Shown one piece after another: positions 23,391 through 34,183 of a stretch of DNA of 64,000 nt. A program made the position numbers and the translations under genes. Numbering within the stretch: the stretch's first letter is position 1; every line of letters begins with the position of its first letter. Under the pieces are notes generated by a model that worked only from the letters and a program-made list of their open reading frames with translations, searched no databases and was not told the origin of the DNA. Origin of the DNA: Leptodontidium sp. MPI-SDFR-AT-0119 (lineage: Eukaryota; Ascomycota; Leotiomycetes; Helotiales; Leptodontidiaceae); NCBI GenBank assembly GCA_020726505.1, contig JAHLEZ010000001.1:4588001-4652000 (forward strand), in the 5' to 3' direction.

Positions 23391-25489
23391 TCAAGTCCAC
23401 GTCTCGCTAAACCGACTATTCCTTCTCTGAACGGGCGTACTAGGACTCCAACTCCCCTCACTCGGCCCACTAGGACTGCTAGCCGTGACATCACCTCTAT
23501 TCCGACCCATCACACTCGCCGACCAACGATCAGTATTCGGACTAACAATATGATCACTACTCTCCCCATCTCTCTCCCTCTCCCTCTCCCCTCCAACACC
23601 AGCACCTTCACCTTCACCCTCACCAAGACCCCTCTCCTCAACCCCCAACTCTGCCATCGGAGTCTTCGTCTTCGTCTCCTTAATAGGACTCATCCTCGCA
23701 CTTCCCCCCGCCATCTCAGCCTCATTCCCCTTCGTACCCCTCTTACCCGGAACATCAGCCTCCAGTTCCTGCGGATGCATAATCGGCACACCCCACTTCT
23801 CGACCCTCGAGTCTTTTCCTGAGACTTCACTCGTAAGCGCACTCGCTTGAGCAGAATACGTGCTCTCCACAGCTGGGTCAACTCGTTTCCCGCTGTCGAT
23901 TTCGTGGACTGGCTCTCTTTCCGCTTCGGCTTTGGCTGTAGATGTGTGGCGTCTTCGGCGTCTGAGGAGGAAGAATATCAGGAGGAAGAGGAGAGCTAGG
24001 CCGGCGAGAGAACCGATTACGATACCGGCGATGGCGCCCCCGCTGAGTTTTGTTCTCGATGATGGTGAGGAGGGAGTGTTGGCGGAGTTGGGGTTGTTGG
24101 ATCCTGGGGAGGTGGAGGATGTAGGGAGGGTAGCGGGGAGAGCGACGAGGGTTGGAGATGCGTTGTCTGAGAAGAGGGCTTGGGAGACGTTGAAAGTGCG
24201 GGAGTTGTAGTGTGCTGTTACGTAGGCTTCTTGTAGGAATGCTCTGCCTAGAGCATAGAGATTCTCGTCGCTGGTCTGCTTGAGAGGGAAGTAGAGGCTT
24301 GAGGAGTTGGTCAGGATGGGGGCAGTGATGTTCAAGTCGAATGCTGCGTAAGGGAGGAAAATGTCCGTTGTTTCGCCGCCTTCTTTTTGGTTGGCGAGTG
24401 TGAATGTTACATTGGGGTTTAAGGCTTTGAGCTTCTCGTGTGTGGTGTTGTCGATTAGATAGCGTCCAGAAGCTTGGTCTAGTGTGATGCCGAATGCCTT
24501 CTCAAACTGCTTGCAAACTGAAACCGGGAGGTAGAAATCTGGGACGGCTGAGTCGATGAATGCGAATATAGGGGTAGACATTAAGGTTGTATTTCCAGCT
24601 GATGTGGTAGATGTAATAGACCTGATAGTGACGACCAGATCCCGCAGATTGTCACTCGCCATCGAGAACCTGATGGAATTCGGTGTAAACTTCGAGGCGT
24701 CGTAGCCGCCGAATATCAGACTTCCAAAGATGCTCTTCAGTCGATAGTATGCACCTGCTGTATAGCTCCAGCTCATACTCGATATCGTGCCATTGGTGTA
24801 CAGAGTATCAGCAAAACTTGCCTGGGGAGTTTCATATCCTGTGAAGTTGGTGGGCTGGAATCCCATTCCTAGCATCCCGAACCACCAGTCATCAGATACG
24901 ATCTCTGAAACGATCTGGTTGGGAAGGGTTGGGCCTGTATCAGTGCGGAAACCAAGACCAACTGTATCGAAGCCTTTGATTTGCGTTAATTCAGAAGTCC
25001 TGCTCGACTTGTCCGGGATGCCTACCATATTGTCCAACTCCCTCATACCCAAGCATCTCTTCCAACTGCAGTTGATATTGATCTCCTTGCTTCCAAGTAG
25101 ACGATTTTGCAGAGTCAAAGAAACCACCCCTGTCCTCTTCACAATCCGCCTTTACTCCAACGCTGGTATTGCAAACTTGAGCTGCTGCTCCATAGACAAC
25201 CCACGTTTCTTGCCACGAGGTTGCTGGTAACACACGATAGGTCGCCACAGGCGTACCAACTCGAATTGTAAATGTACTCCACGTGCCATCAACGCCTTCC
25301 CTGATATCTATTAGTTCTTGCCTGCCCCTACGGGATGAGTTGAGTAGCAAACCAATGTGCACTTGGGGCTGCAACCACCGGAACCATCAATGTCGCATTG
25401 TCCCTCTTTTCCACCAGCTCACCTGTGTCGCCACCCTGGGCTAGCAATCCAGTCGCACCGAAAACCAAACATATCGATAACGAGCGCAT
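23391..25489 (-). CDS. Membrane-anchored pepsin-like protein, catalytically incomplete
   Basis: Predicted plasma-membrane or secretory-pathway protein of 664 aa with a pepsin fold (family A1). Exons are 25353-25489, 25026-25300 and 23391-24973. Both introns are 52 nt, and the joins give SAHWEGVDGTWS and VGQYGFDTVGLGF, matching family spacing. A signal peptide (MRSLSICLVFGATGLLA) is followed by the ectodomain. At the first active-site position the sequence is VLPATSWQETWVV (residues 69-81), where active enzymes have Asp-Thr/Ser-Gly. The second site is AFIDSAVPDFYLP, with Asp kept but Gly lost. A Ser/Thr-rich stalk, one transmembrane helix (GGAIAGIVIGSLAGLALLFLL), RRRRR and a roughly 190-residue cytosolic tail follow. 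Loss of the first Asp predicts no protease activity, so a binding or sensor role is possible but inferred. Confidence 0.85.
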
Positions 25490-26061
25490 AGCAATAAATA
25501 AATAAATACCTTAAGCAGCCAAACAAGACGGCAGTATATACAATTTCGGCATGAATTCTTCAAACCCAGTCAAACGAACGACATGACGGTATTTAACAAT
25601 GGTCAAAGGACAAAAGCCATATGAGCTCATAGAAGAAAGGCAAAATAGAAACAGTGGTAGCAATAGAGCCAAAAGAGACAGCAGATTATTACTTACCAGG
25701 CGTCTCGTATCCACGATAGGTCGACGCACAGAGATGATCAGATGATGCGCTCTGTTGGAGAGCAGAGATTCGTGGAGATGCAGCTGCGATGCAGGCACGA
25801 CATATATGACGTTTTTGTTCCTGATGTGGTGTGGACTTGGAAAGCTGGCACCCATGCCTGCAACACCTGCAGCCTATCAAGGAGGATTTGGAGGGTAGAA
25901 GGCCAGCGGAGTGATGCAGAGGGGACAGAGAATATTGAAGTGGCAAGTCCAATCTAGCAAAGGAGTAATTATTCAAGGAAACTCAGTGGAAATGAATAGA
26001 GTGAGACGCGGAGATTCTTGGAGAGGCTTGTACAGCTAGAACTTTGGTAGGGAAAATCTAT

Positions 26062-26765
26062 GGTCACGGGAGATACACGTGATTCTAGGACAAACTACCC
26101 ATAGAGAATTCCAGGGCCAAGAGGGTTCTTTCAAGCTCCGGAATTAGATAGTTCGACGTTATATATGATGAAAAATATAGTACAAACTGTGTCAGAGCCC
26201 TGGAGCGAAAATGGTATTACGGTACGTGGACAATCATTGACTGTTGTGGGCTGGTTCAAGAATGGTGAGAAGTAAAAGCACAACTTTGTCGACGTGCAAC
26301 AAAACAGTGCGCAAAACTCCGATCACGGGAACTACACGTGACTCTTGCATGCCAAGATCCAACCATGAATGAATCTTGCTTATACGGTAGTGATTCTGAC
26401 GTGCGCTAATTGAATACTGTATAATTGCATACAGCGATAAATAAGAAATGCCTCCTATGCGAGGTGAAGACAGACTCTTTCAACTTGGAATCCACTCGCA
26501 GCCAAGCATTGAATGTTGTGGGGCGGTGTGCAAAACAGACAGCCAAGAATCGGTGAAGAAAAGTGAATTGGAAATGACTGCGACTTGCAACAAAACGCCA
26601 CTCGTTCGTCGACAGCGAATCAGGAGCGTACACATGACTTGCAGCCCGAATCGGCATCTGCCAAATGCGTGTGAGTGGTGAATGATAGGGCCACGACGTG
26701 CAACAAACGGAGAATTTGAGTGAAGTGTGGAAAAAGTGAATCGGGGCAGACGTGCAACAAAAGAA
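26062..26765. repeat. Diverged direct repeats with GACGTGCAACAAA core
   Basis: The word GAC[G/T]TGCAACAAA occurs at about 26291, 26582, 26695 and 26749. The first two sit in longer related blocks: both are preceded by CATTGA-TGTTGTGGG (26235 and 26507) and CAAGAAT-GGTGA. Both are followed by a TCA-GG-(A/G)-TACAC-TGACT segment (26323 and about 26620). A further TCACGGGAGATACACGTGA copy lies at about 26063-26081. This indicates an old 270-290-bp tandem duplication, now strongly diverged. Confidence 0.7.
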
Positions 26766-27257
26766 TGGGAGAGCTGCTCTGCAGCCAATAGAATAAGGTA
26801 AATCTTGCTTTGGACCTTTTTCGGATTTACTCGTACTTCTATTTACTCGTCGTATTTGGAATCCTGCTGGATCTCCTCCTTCTGTCTATACGAGGAGCTA
26901 CTTACTCTCTTTGGGTAGTTGACCGGTCTTCGGCCCTTCCTCAGTCAGCATCCTCGACTCCTCGGGGTTTGGAGCACCCTTTGATAATGAATAATTGCTG
27001 TATAGAAATCCCCTCCCTCCATACTTGAGCAGTGTATTTGTTTGAAAGTGAAAGGAAGTTGAAGAGATTGATGAGATCATGAAAGGAGAAGGATAGCCGC
27101 GGCCTTAGTCATCAACTACCTCCCTAGGCATCGCATCCACGGTAAGGAGACCTACTGTACGGAAGTACTCATCCTCATCAAGCTTTCGGTTGCGAGCCTT
27201 GAGTCACTAAAACTCCGGATCTAACCCAGCACCAAACCAAACCAGTACTGGTATCTT

Positions 27258-27312
27258 TCTGGTCTTGGTCTGGTCTTGGTCTGGTCTTGGTCTGGTCTTG
27301 GTCTGGTCTTGG
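27258..27312. repeat. 11-bp tandem repeat, five copies
   Basis: Five perfect head-to-tail copies of TCTGGTCTTGG, followed by a degenerate sixth (TCTGGCTCGG). It is a minisatellite about 750 bp upstream of the carboxylesterase start. Confidence 0.95.
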
Positions 27313-28065
27313 TCTGGCTCGGTTCATCCGAACGAATAAGTACCTACGGCAAGACCATCATCATGCCGATGTCAGAAAGCAATAGGATGACATCCGGAAG
27401 CATGCACAATCCTTGTAGATATCTGAAATTCCCCCTGTCAGACGCCGACATCCACCTCGGCTCACTACTCCAACATCTGCACGCGGGTGGACTTTTTCCC
27501 CCGCAAAATACGCGACACAGGCCTTTCAAGGTTCTGCTGTGCCTCCAGAAAATTTCAATAGCTGGGGGCAAAGTATCCAATCTTTTCTACTGTAGGTATT
27601 CCCCCCTCTTTTCTCTCCGCACTTTCCGTACTTCTCGCATATTGCGCCTGCAATTCGAACAGTCTAGTCCTTGTTCGATTTATTGTCCGCTGCTCTTAGA
27701 GCCGAAAAAGGCTGGCTGCTCCGGTCTAGCTAGACTGCATTCGAGGGCAACGCGCGAAACCTGTGGACAACCTGCCTTTTGGGTCCATTACGCCCGCTCG
27801 TGACGACGGGGGAATCCAGTTGTTTACCAGTGCTTGCAGCTACCTAGGTTGGAGTGTGGAGAGCTGATGGGGGAGCAGTAACAGTGGCTCTGGTATGGTA
27901 CAAGATAAGCAAGCCAGGTAACGGTGCCTACAAGAACGTAGGTACAGCCTCTCTCACATTCTTTTACTTTGATGCATCCTGTTGTTTCTCCCTCTTCTCT
28001 CCCTCTCCTTCTTCCCCCGTCGCTTGTTCTCCTCTACGTGTCCCCGGGAAACGGAAATCGCTGCC

Positions 28066-29951
28066 ATGAGGTCATCAGGACTTCTTGCTACTTTAGCAGC
28101 GGGACTCTGTACCAGCGCTTTTAGTCTCGAATGGCGTCAATCTTCCAATTGGACCGTTGGGCAGACTGTACAGACTGAGAGCGGTCCAGTCAGTGGGCAC
28201 GCAGCAAAGAATAACTCGGAGGTTTCTGAATACTTGGGTATTCCATATGGACAAGCTCCTGTTGGAGATTTGAGATTTGCTGCTCCAGTCAAGTTTACAG
28301 GCAATGCTTCCATCAATGGGACTTCTTACGTAAGTATCTATGAGCCGGCAACTGGTTGTCTTTACTTACAAAACTGCTCAGGGCCCCAATTGTCCAGTCA
28401 AGAGTTCCAACAGCAGTTTGCCTTCTGCTCAAGCGATCGACGCGGCCAATGTCACGGCTGCTGGTATCTCGATATTGTCACTCTTAAGTGCTTCAGGGAA
28501 ATTCAGCGAAGATTGCCTCAACCTCAACGTCTGGACCAAACCCCAGACCGGTGAATCCAAGAAGGCTGTCTTGGTTTGGCTATACGGCGGAGGCTTCAGC
28601 AGTGGTGCATCTTCAATCCGTGGATACAATGGAGCAAACATTGCTGGCCAAGAGGACGTTGTGGTGGTTTCCTTCAAGTATATTTCCTGGCATGTAACAT
28701 TGATTTCATATGCTAACATTAGATAGTTATCGCCTGAGCATTCTAGGGTTCCCAGGAAACCCCAATTCAACAGCCAATGTCGCACTTCTCGACCAAAGAC
28801 TAGCAGTGGAATGGGTACGAGACAATATCGAAAATTTCGGAGGTGACCCATCGAGAATCACCCTCTTCGGACAATCTGCAGGAGCAGCTTCTGTTGACAT
28901 ATATTCCTATGCCTGGAATTCAGATCCAATTGCTGCCGGATTTATTCCAGAATCAGGCAATGTTATTGGCTGGGGACTTCCCAATTCAAAGGAATTCGGG
29001 GCTGCAGCTTGGTACAATGTCAGCACCACGCTCGGTTGTGGAAATGCCTCGTCAGACTCCACAGCCGTGCTTGAATGCATGCGAAAGCAGAACTACACCA
29101 AGATCCTCGACTCAATCCCAGCTGCAAGTGGCACAGCCGGAATCCTGGGGTATTTCGGACCGACCGAGGACGATGTCGTAGTCTTCTCAAACTACTCCTC
29201 GCGTACACCAGCCAAAGTACCAATGTTGATCGGAAACAACAACTACGAAGGCGGACTCTTTCGCACGGAGTTCGCCCTGAACGGCCTCTTCTACCCCGAC
29301 AAATTCTGGGACGCTTTCAACCTCCAGGAATTCACCTGCCCCACCGGTATCCGCGCCAACCTCTCAGTTGCAGCAGGCAATCCCACCTGGCGATACCGAT
29401 ACATGGGCGTGTTCCCCAACCTCGCCGTCTCCAGCGAAGCAGGCACATGGCACGCCGCCGAACTCCCCATGCTCTTCAACACCGTACCCAACTCACCCCC
29501 CGCAACCACAGCCCAGATCTCCATCGGGAACTACATGCGAGGAGCCTGGGCGGCATTCGCTAAAGACCCAAAAGAAGGCCTCACGAAGTACGGATGGCCC
29601 GTCTACAACACCAGCCAGGACTCGCTCGTCCGCCTAGGCTACGAGAACATCACCGGCCCGAACCTGATCAACCCGTACCGATATGATGCCGATTGCGTGT
29701 TTGTCAATGTGAGCAGTACGGATAGTACGGTTGCGATCCCTGATATCCCGGATTTGGGAGCTAATGTTACGCCTACTGCGAATGGCACGAGTCCGACTCC
29801 TACGCCCACTGGGAGTGCCACTGGAACTGGAACTGGGTCCGGATCGGGAACGACCTCGTCCAGTCCGACGAGTACGGGCAATGCTGGTGGGAAGGTTGCT
29901 GCGAGTGTGTATTTGGGAATGGTGGGTATAATGGCAGCTGCGTTGATGTAA
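28066..29951 (+). CDS. Type B carboxylesterase/lipase, probably GPI-anchored
   Basis: Secreted or cell-surface alpha/beta-hydrolase of the cholinesterase/type B lipase family, 594 aa, hydrolysing carboxylic esters. Exons are 28066-28329, 28382-28677 and 28727-29951. A signal peptide (MRSSGLLATLAAGLCTSAFS) is followed by the family start SGPVSGHAA and YLGIPYGQAPVGDLRFAAP. The oxyanion loop is WLYGGGFSSGAS, the nucleophile Ser237 lies in FGQSAGAA, and the likely catalytic His is in GTWHAAELPMLF. The C-terminus is Ser/Thr/Gly-rich and ends in a hydrophobic stretch (VAASVYLGMVGIMAAALM) without a tail, which suggests a GPI anchor. The second intron ends in two AGs four bases apart; only the second keeps the reading frame (SFNYRLSILGF). 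The natural substrate is unknown. Confidence 0.93.
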
Positions 29952-30834
29952 ATAGTGCTAGGTCAGTACTGGATCTGCACATAATAATAATAGATAAGAT
30001 ATATGAAACTCTTAATGTCCTCTAGCAGCCGAGGAAACAGCTACACTTTGGGAATCAAATATGTAATGTGACAAGCAAATGCGAAAGACCATCATCTATC
30101 GAGAACTGTATGGTGCGGAACAAGGCACCTAGGTAGGTTGAAAAATGAAGAGTACTCGTATAAGCGAGGAACTCCGTACAGCCGTACAACTAACTACAGT
30201 ACAGCTGTATTTGTTTACTGACCAGAGAAAGGTGGGGAGTGACCATGCATCCCATTAGCGAGCTCTCCAATTCTAGATCGTGAAAACACCCGAACGAAAC
30301 CTTACCTGTTGGGAGATCTCTACCTCCGCACCTAGTATAAGTAGCATTACAAATAAGGCTCACCGCGTCGGCCGTTACATAGTTCATATTATCAACCTAA
30401 CATACCAGAGCAGGAAGGCTAGGTACGCGGTACATGATGGATTCCGAAATCGTATTCTGATTTTGTTTTCACGTACATCTCACCTGCCACCATCATTTCT
30501 CCCAACAACTTTAAAACAAAACAGAGAGCAGAGAGAACGGAAGTAGAAGAAAAAAGCCGCACTCTCTCGTCTCCAGTTTCGAGCTTTATTTTAGATTCAA
30601 GAGTTACGTTGTTGGAGTTTTTGTTTACGAGAGAAACAAAGGCGTTTAGAGGTGATATAAAGGAAGCCCGTGGGTTATTGATATTAGGTATACTCTGGTG
30701 GAGTAGCCGGAAAGAAATTTGTCTTCTATTTGGAAGTTGGGAGCATATTCCCTGGCCCCCTAAGGCAATAAACATCATTGATGAGCTAGCTCTGTTTTCC
30801 CTCGTGGTGGAGGGTTTGTCTTGCGATAAGGATA
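29952..30834. other. Intergenic, no gene supported
   Basis: The carboxylesterase 3' UTR and the 3' flank of the small minus-strand ORF meet here. Open frames on both strands near 30280-30845 lack any domain character. Confidence 0.45.
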
Positions 30835-30969
30835 TTAGGTTGTGAACTGGAGAAGAGTCACACCACCTTTCTTGCGGATACTTTGTTCGCCTCGGCGTTT
30901 GAAGCGCGGGTTCTGAGCGGGTTCCGGTGCCTCGATGTTCGAGGAGTTGAAGTCGTCGTTATCAGCCAT
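30835..30969 (-). CDS. Very small ORF, 44 aa, unknown
   Basis: A 44-codon frame that starts in good context (CAAGATGGC). It encodes MADNDDFNSSNIEAPEPAQ followed by NPRFKRRGEQSIRKKGGVT. An acidic/Asn-rich N-terminal half is followed by a strongly basic half, without a signal peptide or membrane segment. The amino-acid content looks coding rather than random, and a TATATCTTAAG box lies about 50 bp upstream on the minus strand. It may be a complete micro-protein or the first exon of a longer gene; I found no convincing downstream exon. No family recognised. Confidence 0.4.
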   Translation of the reverse strand: MADNDDFNSSNIEAPEPAQNPRFKRRGEQSIRKKGGVTLLQFTT

Positions 30970-31543
30970 CTTGAAATGAAGGGATGGGGTTGGTGGTAGC
31001 GAATGAGTTCATTGGACTTGATATATCTTAAGATGAGGGGAGAAAGGTGGAAGTGAAAGAGAAAGTGGTGGGCCAGGGCAGGTTGTAGAGGGAACATAGC
31101 CAGAGAAGGAAGGAAAGAAGGGGAAGGGAGGTCTGGTCATAAAGAGTTGAAGCCACGACTGTTAGGAAGGAAGTCATGGCCAAGCAAGTCACTTAAAACG
31201 CTCTACCTATGTAAATGACCTCCTCTAGTCTAAAAGTACTTTCATACTCTAGCCTTCCAGAAAGAAGGGAATTAGAGAAGATATTCTTTTTGTTGATCGG
31301 GGCAAGCCCCAAACCCCCAGCCTTGCTGCGTTCGAAGTAAGGTAGGTAAAAGGTTAGATTGGGGTCTGGGGCGAAGCGAATAAATACTGTATTGAGTTTT
31401 GTCCCTCATGGTTCTGAATGGTCGACCCAAGTGAATATATGATTAATGGACGTATGAAGTCAGTAGGGTACTCTGGCAAGTTGGGTTTTTAGCGAGAACA
31501 GGTATTTTTGAAAAGATATAGATTGCTCTATCTTTCGGATCCT
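30970..31543. other. Intergenic, small ORF promoter and a GC-rich inverted element
   Basis: The upstream side of the 44-aa ORF is followed by a GC-rich inverted repeat (31299-31378) and the 3' flank of the methyltransferase. No other gene was seen. Confidence 0.45.
31299..31378. repeat. GC-rich inverted repeat
   Basis: A perfect short hairpin GGGGC-AA-GCCCC lies at 31299-31310. GCCCCAAACCCC (31306-31317) pairs with GGGGTCTGGGGC (31361-31372), 11 of 12 positions. The flanks are AT-rich, so the element stands out in composition. It may be a relic of a miniature inverted-repeat element. Confidence 0.5.
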
Positions 31544-32425
31544 TCAACGAACCTTCTTCTTTTCGACCAAGTCGGACTCGCGCGGATCAAGAGGTTTCCG
31601 TGCAGAGACCGCAATGTACCGAGCAGAATATCTATATACATATCCCTCATACCCAGCCACCGTATTCACAAACCACGCCTGGAGTCCTAGGAACGCAATG
31701 ATCATATATGGAATGAAAGCCAACAAATAGAACAACCGCAGCATCGGTAGCACGTTATACGAAAGATCCTTTACAACGACCTCTACGAACCCTGCATCCT
31801 TAAATATTCCTTCGAGCACGCCAGTTGCAAACCTGTCGTTCGCAGGCATAGCAGCGTACTTGTTGATAGTCTTCCATGAATTCTTTGATGCCTCGCTTTG
31901 CGTACTGAAATCGGAATGATCGTACTCATACAAGGCAAGGGATCCTCCTGGGCGCAGGACGCGAAAGAATTCCGCAGCAGCCGCCTCGGGATCAGTGGCA
32001 TGGACGAATGTTTCCATCGTGAATACACCATCGAAACTGCCATCTGCAAAGGCATCTAGGTGGTGATAGTCACCTTTGTTGATTGTTATTTTCCCATCTA
32101 AACCCCTGGCCTTGACATTTCGCCGCGCCTTCATGATATGGCGGTCGACAACATCAATTGCTTGGAGCTGACATCCCTTCTCTGCCAGGTGTATAGAGAC
32201 GTGCCCTACGCCGCAGCCCGCATCTAGCACTTTCGAGCCCTCCTCTAAGGCTAAGTTGTCGATAAGATGATCTTCCATAGCCATCAGAGCCTTGCCTATG
32301 GGGAAAGGCCACCATGATCCAGGTGGATAGAATCCAAAATGACGAGTACCTCCTAATACAAGCCTGTATCCAATTCTCGATTCGAGCGCGTGATAATAGT
32401 CTTGAAGGGCATTGTTTTCGTTCAT
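31544..32425 (-). CDS. SAM-dependent methyltransferase, sterol/ubiquinone methyltransferase-like
   Basis: Single-exon protein of 293 aa with a Rossmann-fold class I methyltransferase domain. Motif I is VLDAGCGVGHVSIHLAEKG (about residues 67-85). An acidic loop follows (LQAIDVVDRHI), then the motif GSFDGVFTMETFVHATDP and the post-motif FFRVLRPGGSLALYEYDH. This arrangement is closest to the sterol 24-C-methyltransferase/UbiE/tocopherol-type group. The C-terminal part has a hydrophobic segment (LPMLRLFYLLAFIPYMIIAFLGL) that may bind membrane or a lipid substrate. No biosynthetic genes adjoin it, so the substrate remains open. The start ATG at 32425 is well placed before the domain. Confidence 0.85.
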   Translation of the reverse strand: MNENNALQDYYHALESRIGYRLVLGGTRHFGFYPPGSWWPFPIGKALMAMEDHLIDNLALEEGSKVLDAGCGVGHVSIHLAEKGCQLQAIDVVDRHIMKARRNVKARGLDGKITINKGDYHHLDAFADGSFDGVFTMETFVHATDPEAAAAEFFRVLRPGGSLALYEYDHSDFSTQSEASKNSWKTINKYAAMPANDRFATGVLEGIFKDAGFVEVVVKDLSYNVLPMLRLFYLLAFIPYMIIAFLGLQAWFVNTVAGYEGYVYRYSARYIAVSARKPLDPRESDLVEKKKVR

Positions 32426-32669
32426 AAGAGGTTCTTTGTCTTGAGGAAGACATGATTGTCGACGCTGATTCTTTCGTTCGTGGAGGAGTAGAATGGTATG
32501 GTCGAAAGTGAGTCGGATAGGGTAGTCAGAGCTGGAGATAGAAGTGTTTCTTCTGGAACCCGATTTGCAGGTGACGAAGATGAGGAGGGGGAGTAGTTAA
32601 AGTAAGGACAGCAGAACACGCTCATTACATTCAAGATCGCGACTAGTGTCCTCGATTCTCACCGAACCC

Positions 32670-33110
32670 GCGGCCAACAATCGTCAACGTATGCCATGAG
32701 GCTCGAAGCATCGGACACGATATCGCTCAACGTGCAGGCCATCTAATCTTTCAAAGTACACAAGGCACTGGCGCTTGTTCTTTTGATATTTTACTTCAAC
32801 CCTGAGATCGATACGCTACTTGTTCGCAACGATAAGGAATACTAGATCCGAGATTGGGGATTAGAAGGCATCTTGACCTAGGTGCATTATCCTGAACGCT
32901 TCCGATTTCTCGCGATTGAGTTGGAGCCGTTAACCCGTGCGCCGACGCCTTGGTCACTCCACGTCGACCTCTTCTACTTCCTTAAGCTAGAGGGGGCTAT
33001 GGTTGTCGTCAAGGACGATGACCAACTTGAAGAAGCGTAGGAGCAGCTTCGACTTCTGAACCGCGAGAGGCTGTGTTAGGCGCGAGATGGTTTGGCCGGG
33101 TACGCGAGGC
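32670..33110 (+). pseudogene. Decayed 2EXR-domain-like gene
   Basis: Relic of a fungal-specific 2EXR-type (F-box-like) hypothetical protein. One frame from about 32671 reads PRPTIVNVCHEARSIGHDI. After a frameshift near 32780, a second frame gives ALVLLIFYFNPEIDTLLVRND, IRDWGLEGILT, HYPERFRFLAIELEPLTR, APTPWSLHVDLFYFLKLEG and EQLRLLNRER. In-frame TAG codons lie at 32843-32845, 32879-32881 and 33038-33040, and another near 33078. Similarity to the family is by memory of its usual VCRESR...NPxxDTL...WG pattern. The coding character between stops is strong, which argues for recent inactivation. No intact start or end could be placed. Confidence 0.65.
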
Positions 33111-34183
33111 CCCGGCCAGAAGTATCACGACGCCTTGGGGTGTTCAAGCTAGCTATGCTTCGCCGAGGAGGGCTCGAATGCCTACCTCCGTAGGTACCTA
33201 CATTCCATTGTTCAATAACGGTAGTATTCTACCTTAGGCTTTGTCGAGAGTAAGTCGAGTGATTCGGGTCACATTGCATCTGGATGTGTTATGTTCCGGT
33301 TGCCGCGGGCTGTTTAAATACTCCGGCCAACCCACCAACATTAGGTATTAACCAACAGGTCGTATCCTTTCACACAGGAAAAGTTGATTCGTTTATAAGA
33401 CAAATTAACGCGATTCTAAGGATGCAGTTTTCAAAAGAGAAACTCTTGATTCAATAATTAAGTTATCTACGTTTGATCTAGCGAAACGACGCTGTATTCA
33501 TTGGCCGAGAGTTGTTCCGCCTAATCGTTACCCCTGGTGATAAGAAGCGATAATGGGTTTCATACATACAACGGTGCAGGCGAAGCAGAGGAGTGGCAGG
33601 TTGATGAGATGAGGTTGCTTTGGTTGGTGAACTTTTCCTTCATTTTAAGCTCTTGTCGATCATACTCTGCCATGCCATGCCCTGCCAGACCAGACTAGGC
33701 CAGACCGCGGCACGCGCTCACGACGGGACTTTGTACATATGTGGGCTATGAGCCAGGAAGAAAGCAGAGGGATTTGAAGCTGGATTTCTATAATTATTCA
33801 CGGCGTTGCGTTGAGTGACTCTGCGAGCGAGCTAATTCTAGAGTCGACCAATGGACTGACTGATTGGCTTGTGTTTTTGTTTTTGTTGTGTTGAGTTTAG
33901 AGTTGAGTTGAGTGAGTTGATCTTGCTGGCGCCGCCTGCTCCAGAATCCAGGTGGCTGAACTGGAGAAAGAGGAGAACTCACCGAACAACAACCCAACGC
34001 CCTGCCACCAAGCTTTAGAAAGACGCCACGCCGATTGTCTCGATTTGCGGAGCTGCGTCTGCGACTGCCTCTGCCTCTTCCTTTTCCTTCTTCCTCGAGG
34101 ACAGGTCCTAGACAAACAGTCGTTACTTTGCATATGGACGGACGAACACTACAGCACATACGACGACGATATCTACAGTAATC
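33111..34183. other. Intergenic, no gene seen
   Basis: An AT-rich section (about 33300-33550) is followed by the promoter and leader of the PH-domain gene. Stops are frequent in all frames; the last 250 bp are mixed with short CT- and GA-rich patches. Confidence 0.45.

Larger units (their letters stand above)
25490..28065. promoter_or_regulatory. 2.6-kb divergent intergenic region with diverged repeats
   Basis: It separates the minus-strand pepsin-like gene and the plus-strand carboxylesterase. It holds a diverged repeat family between about 26060 and 26765 (listed separately), CACGTG E-boxes near 26077 and 26337, and an 11-bp tandem array at 27258-27312. No protein gene is supported. Open frames here are short and lack domain features. 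Confidence 0.55.

Noticed and set aside
30419..30778. 119-codon minus-strand frame as a second exon of the 44-aa ORF
   Set aside because: No suitable donor in the small ORF and no coding character in the frame.
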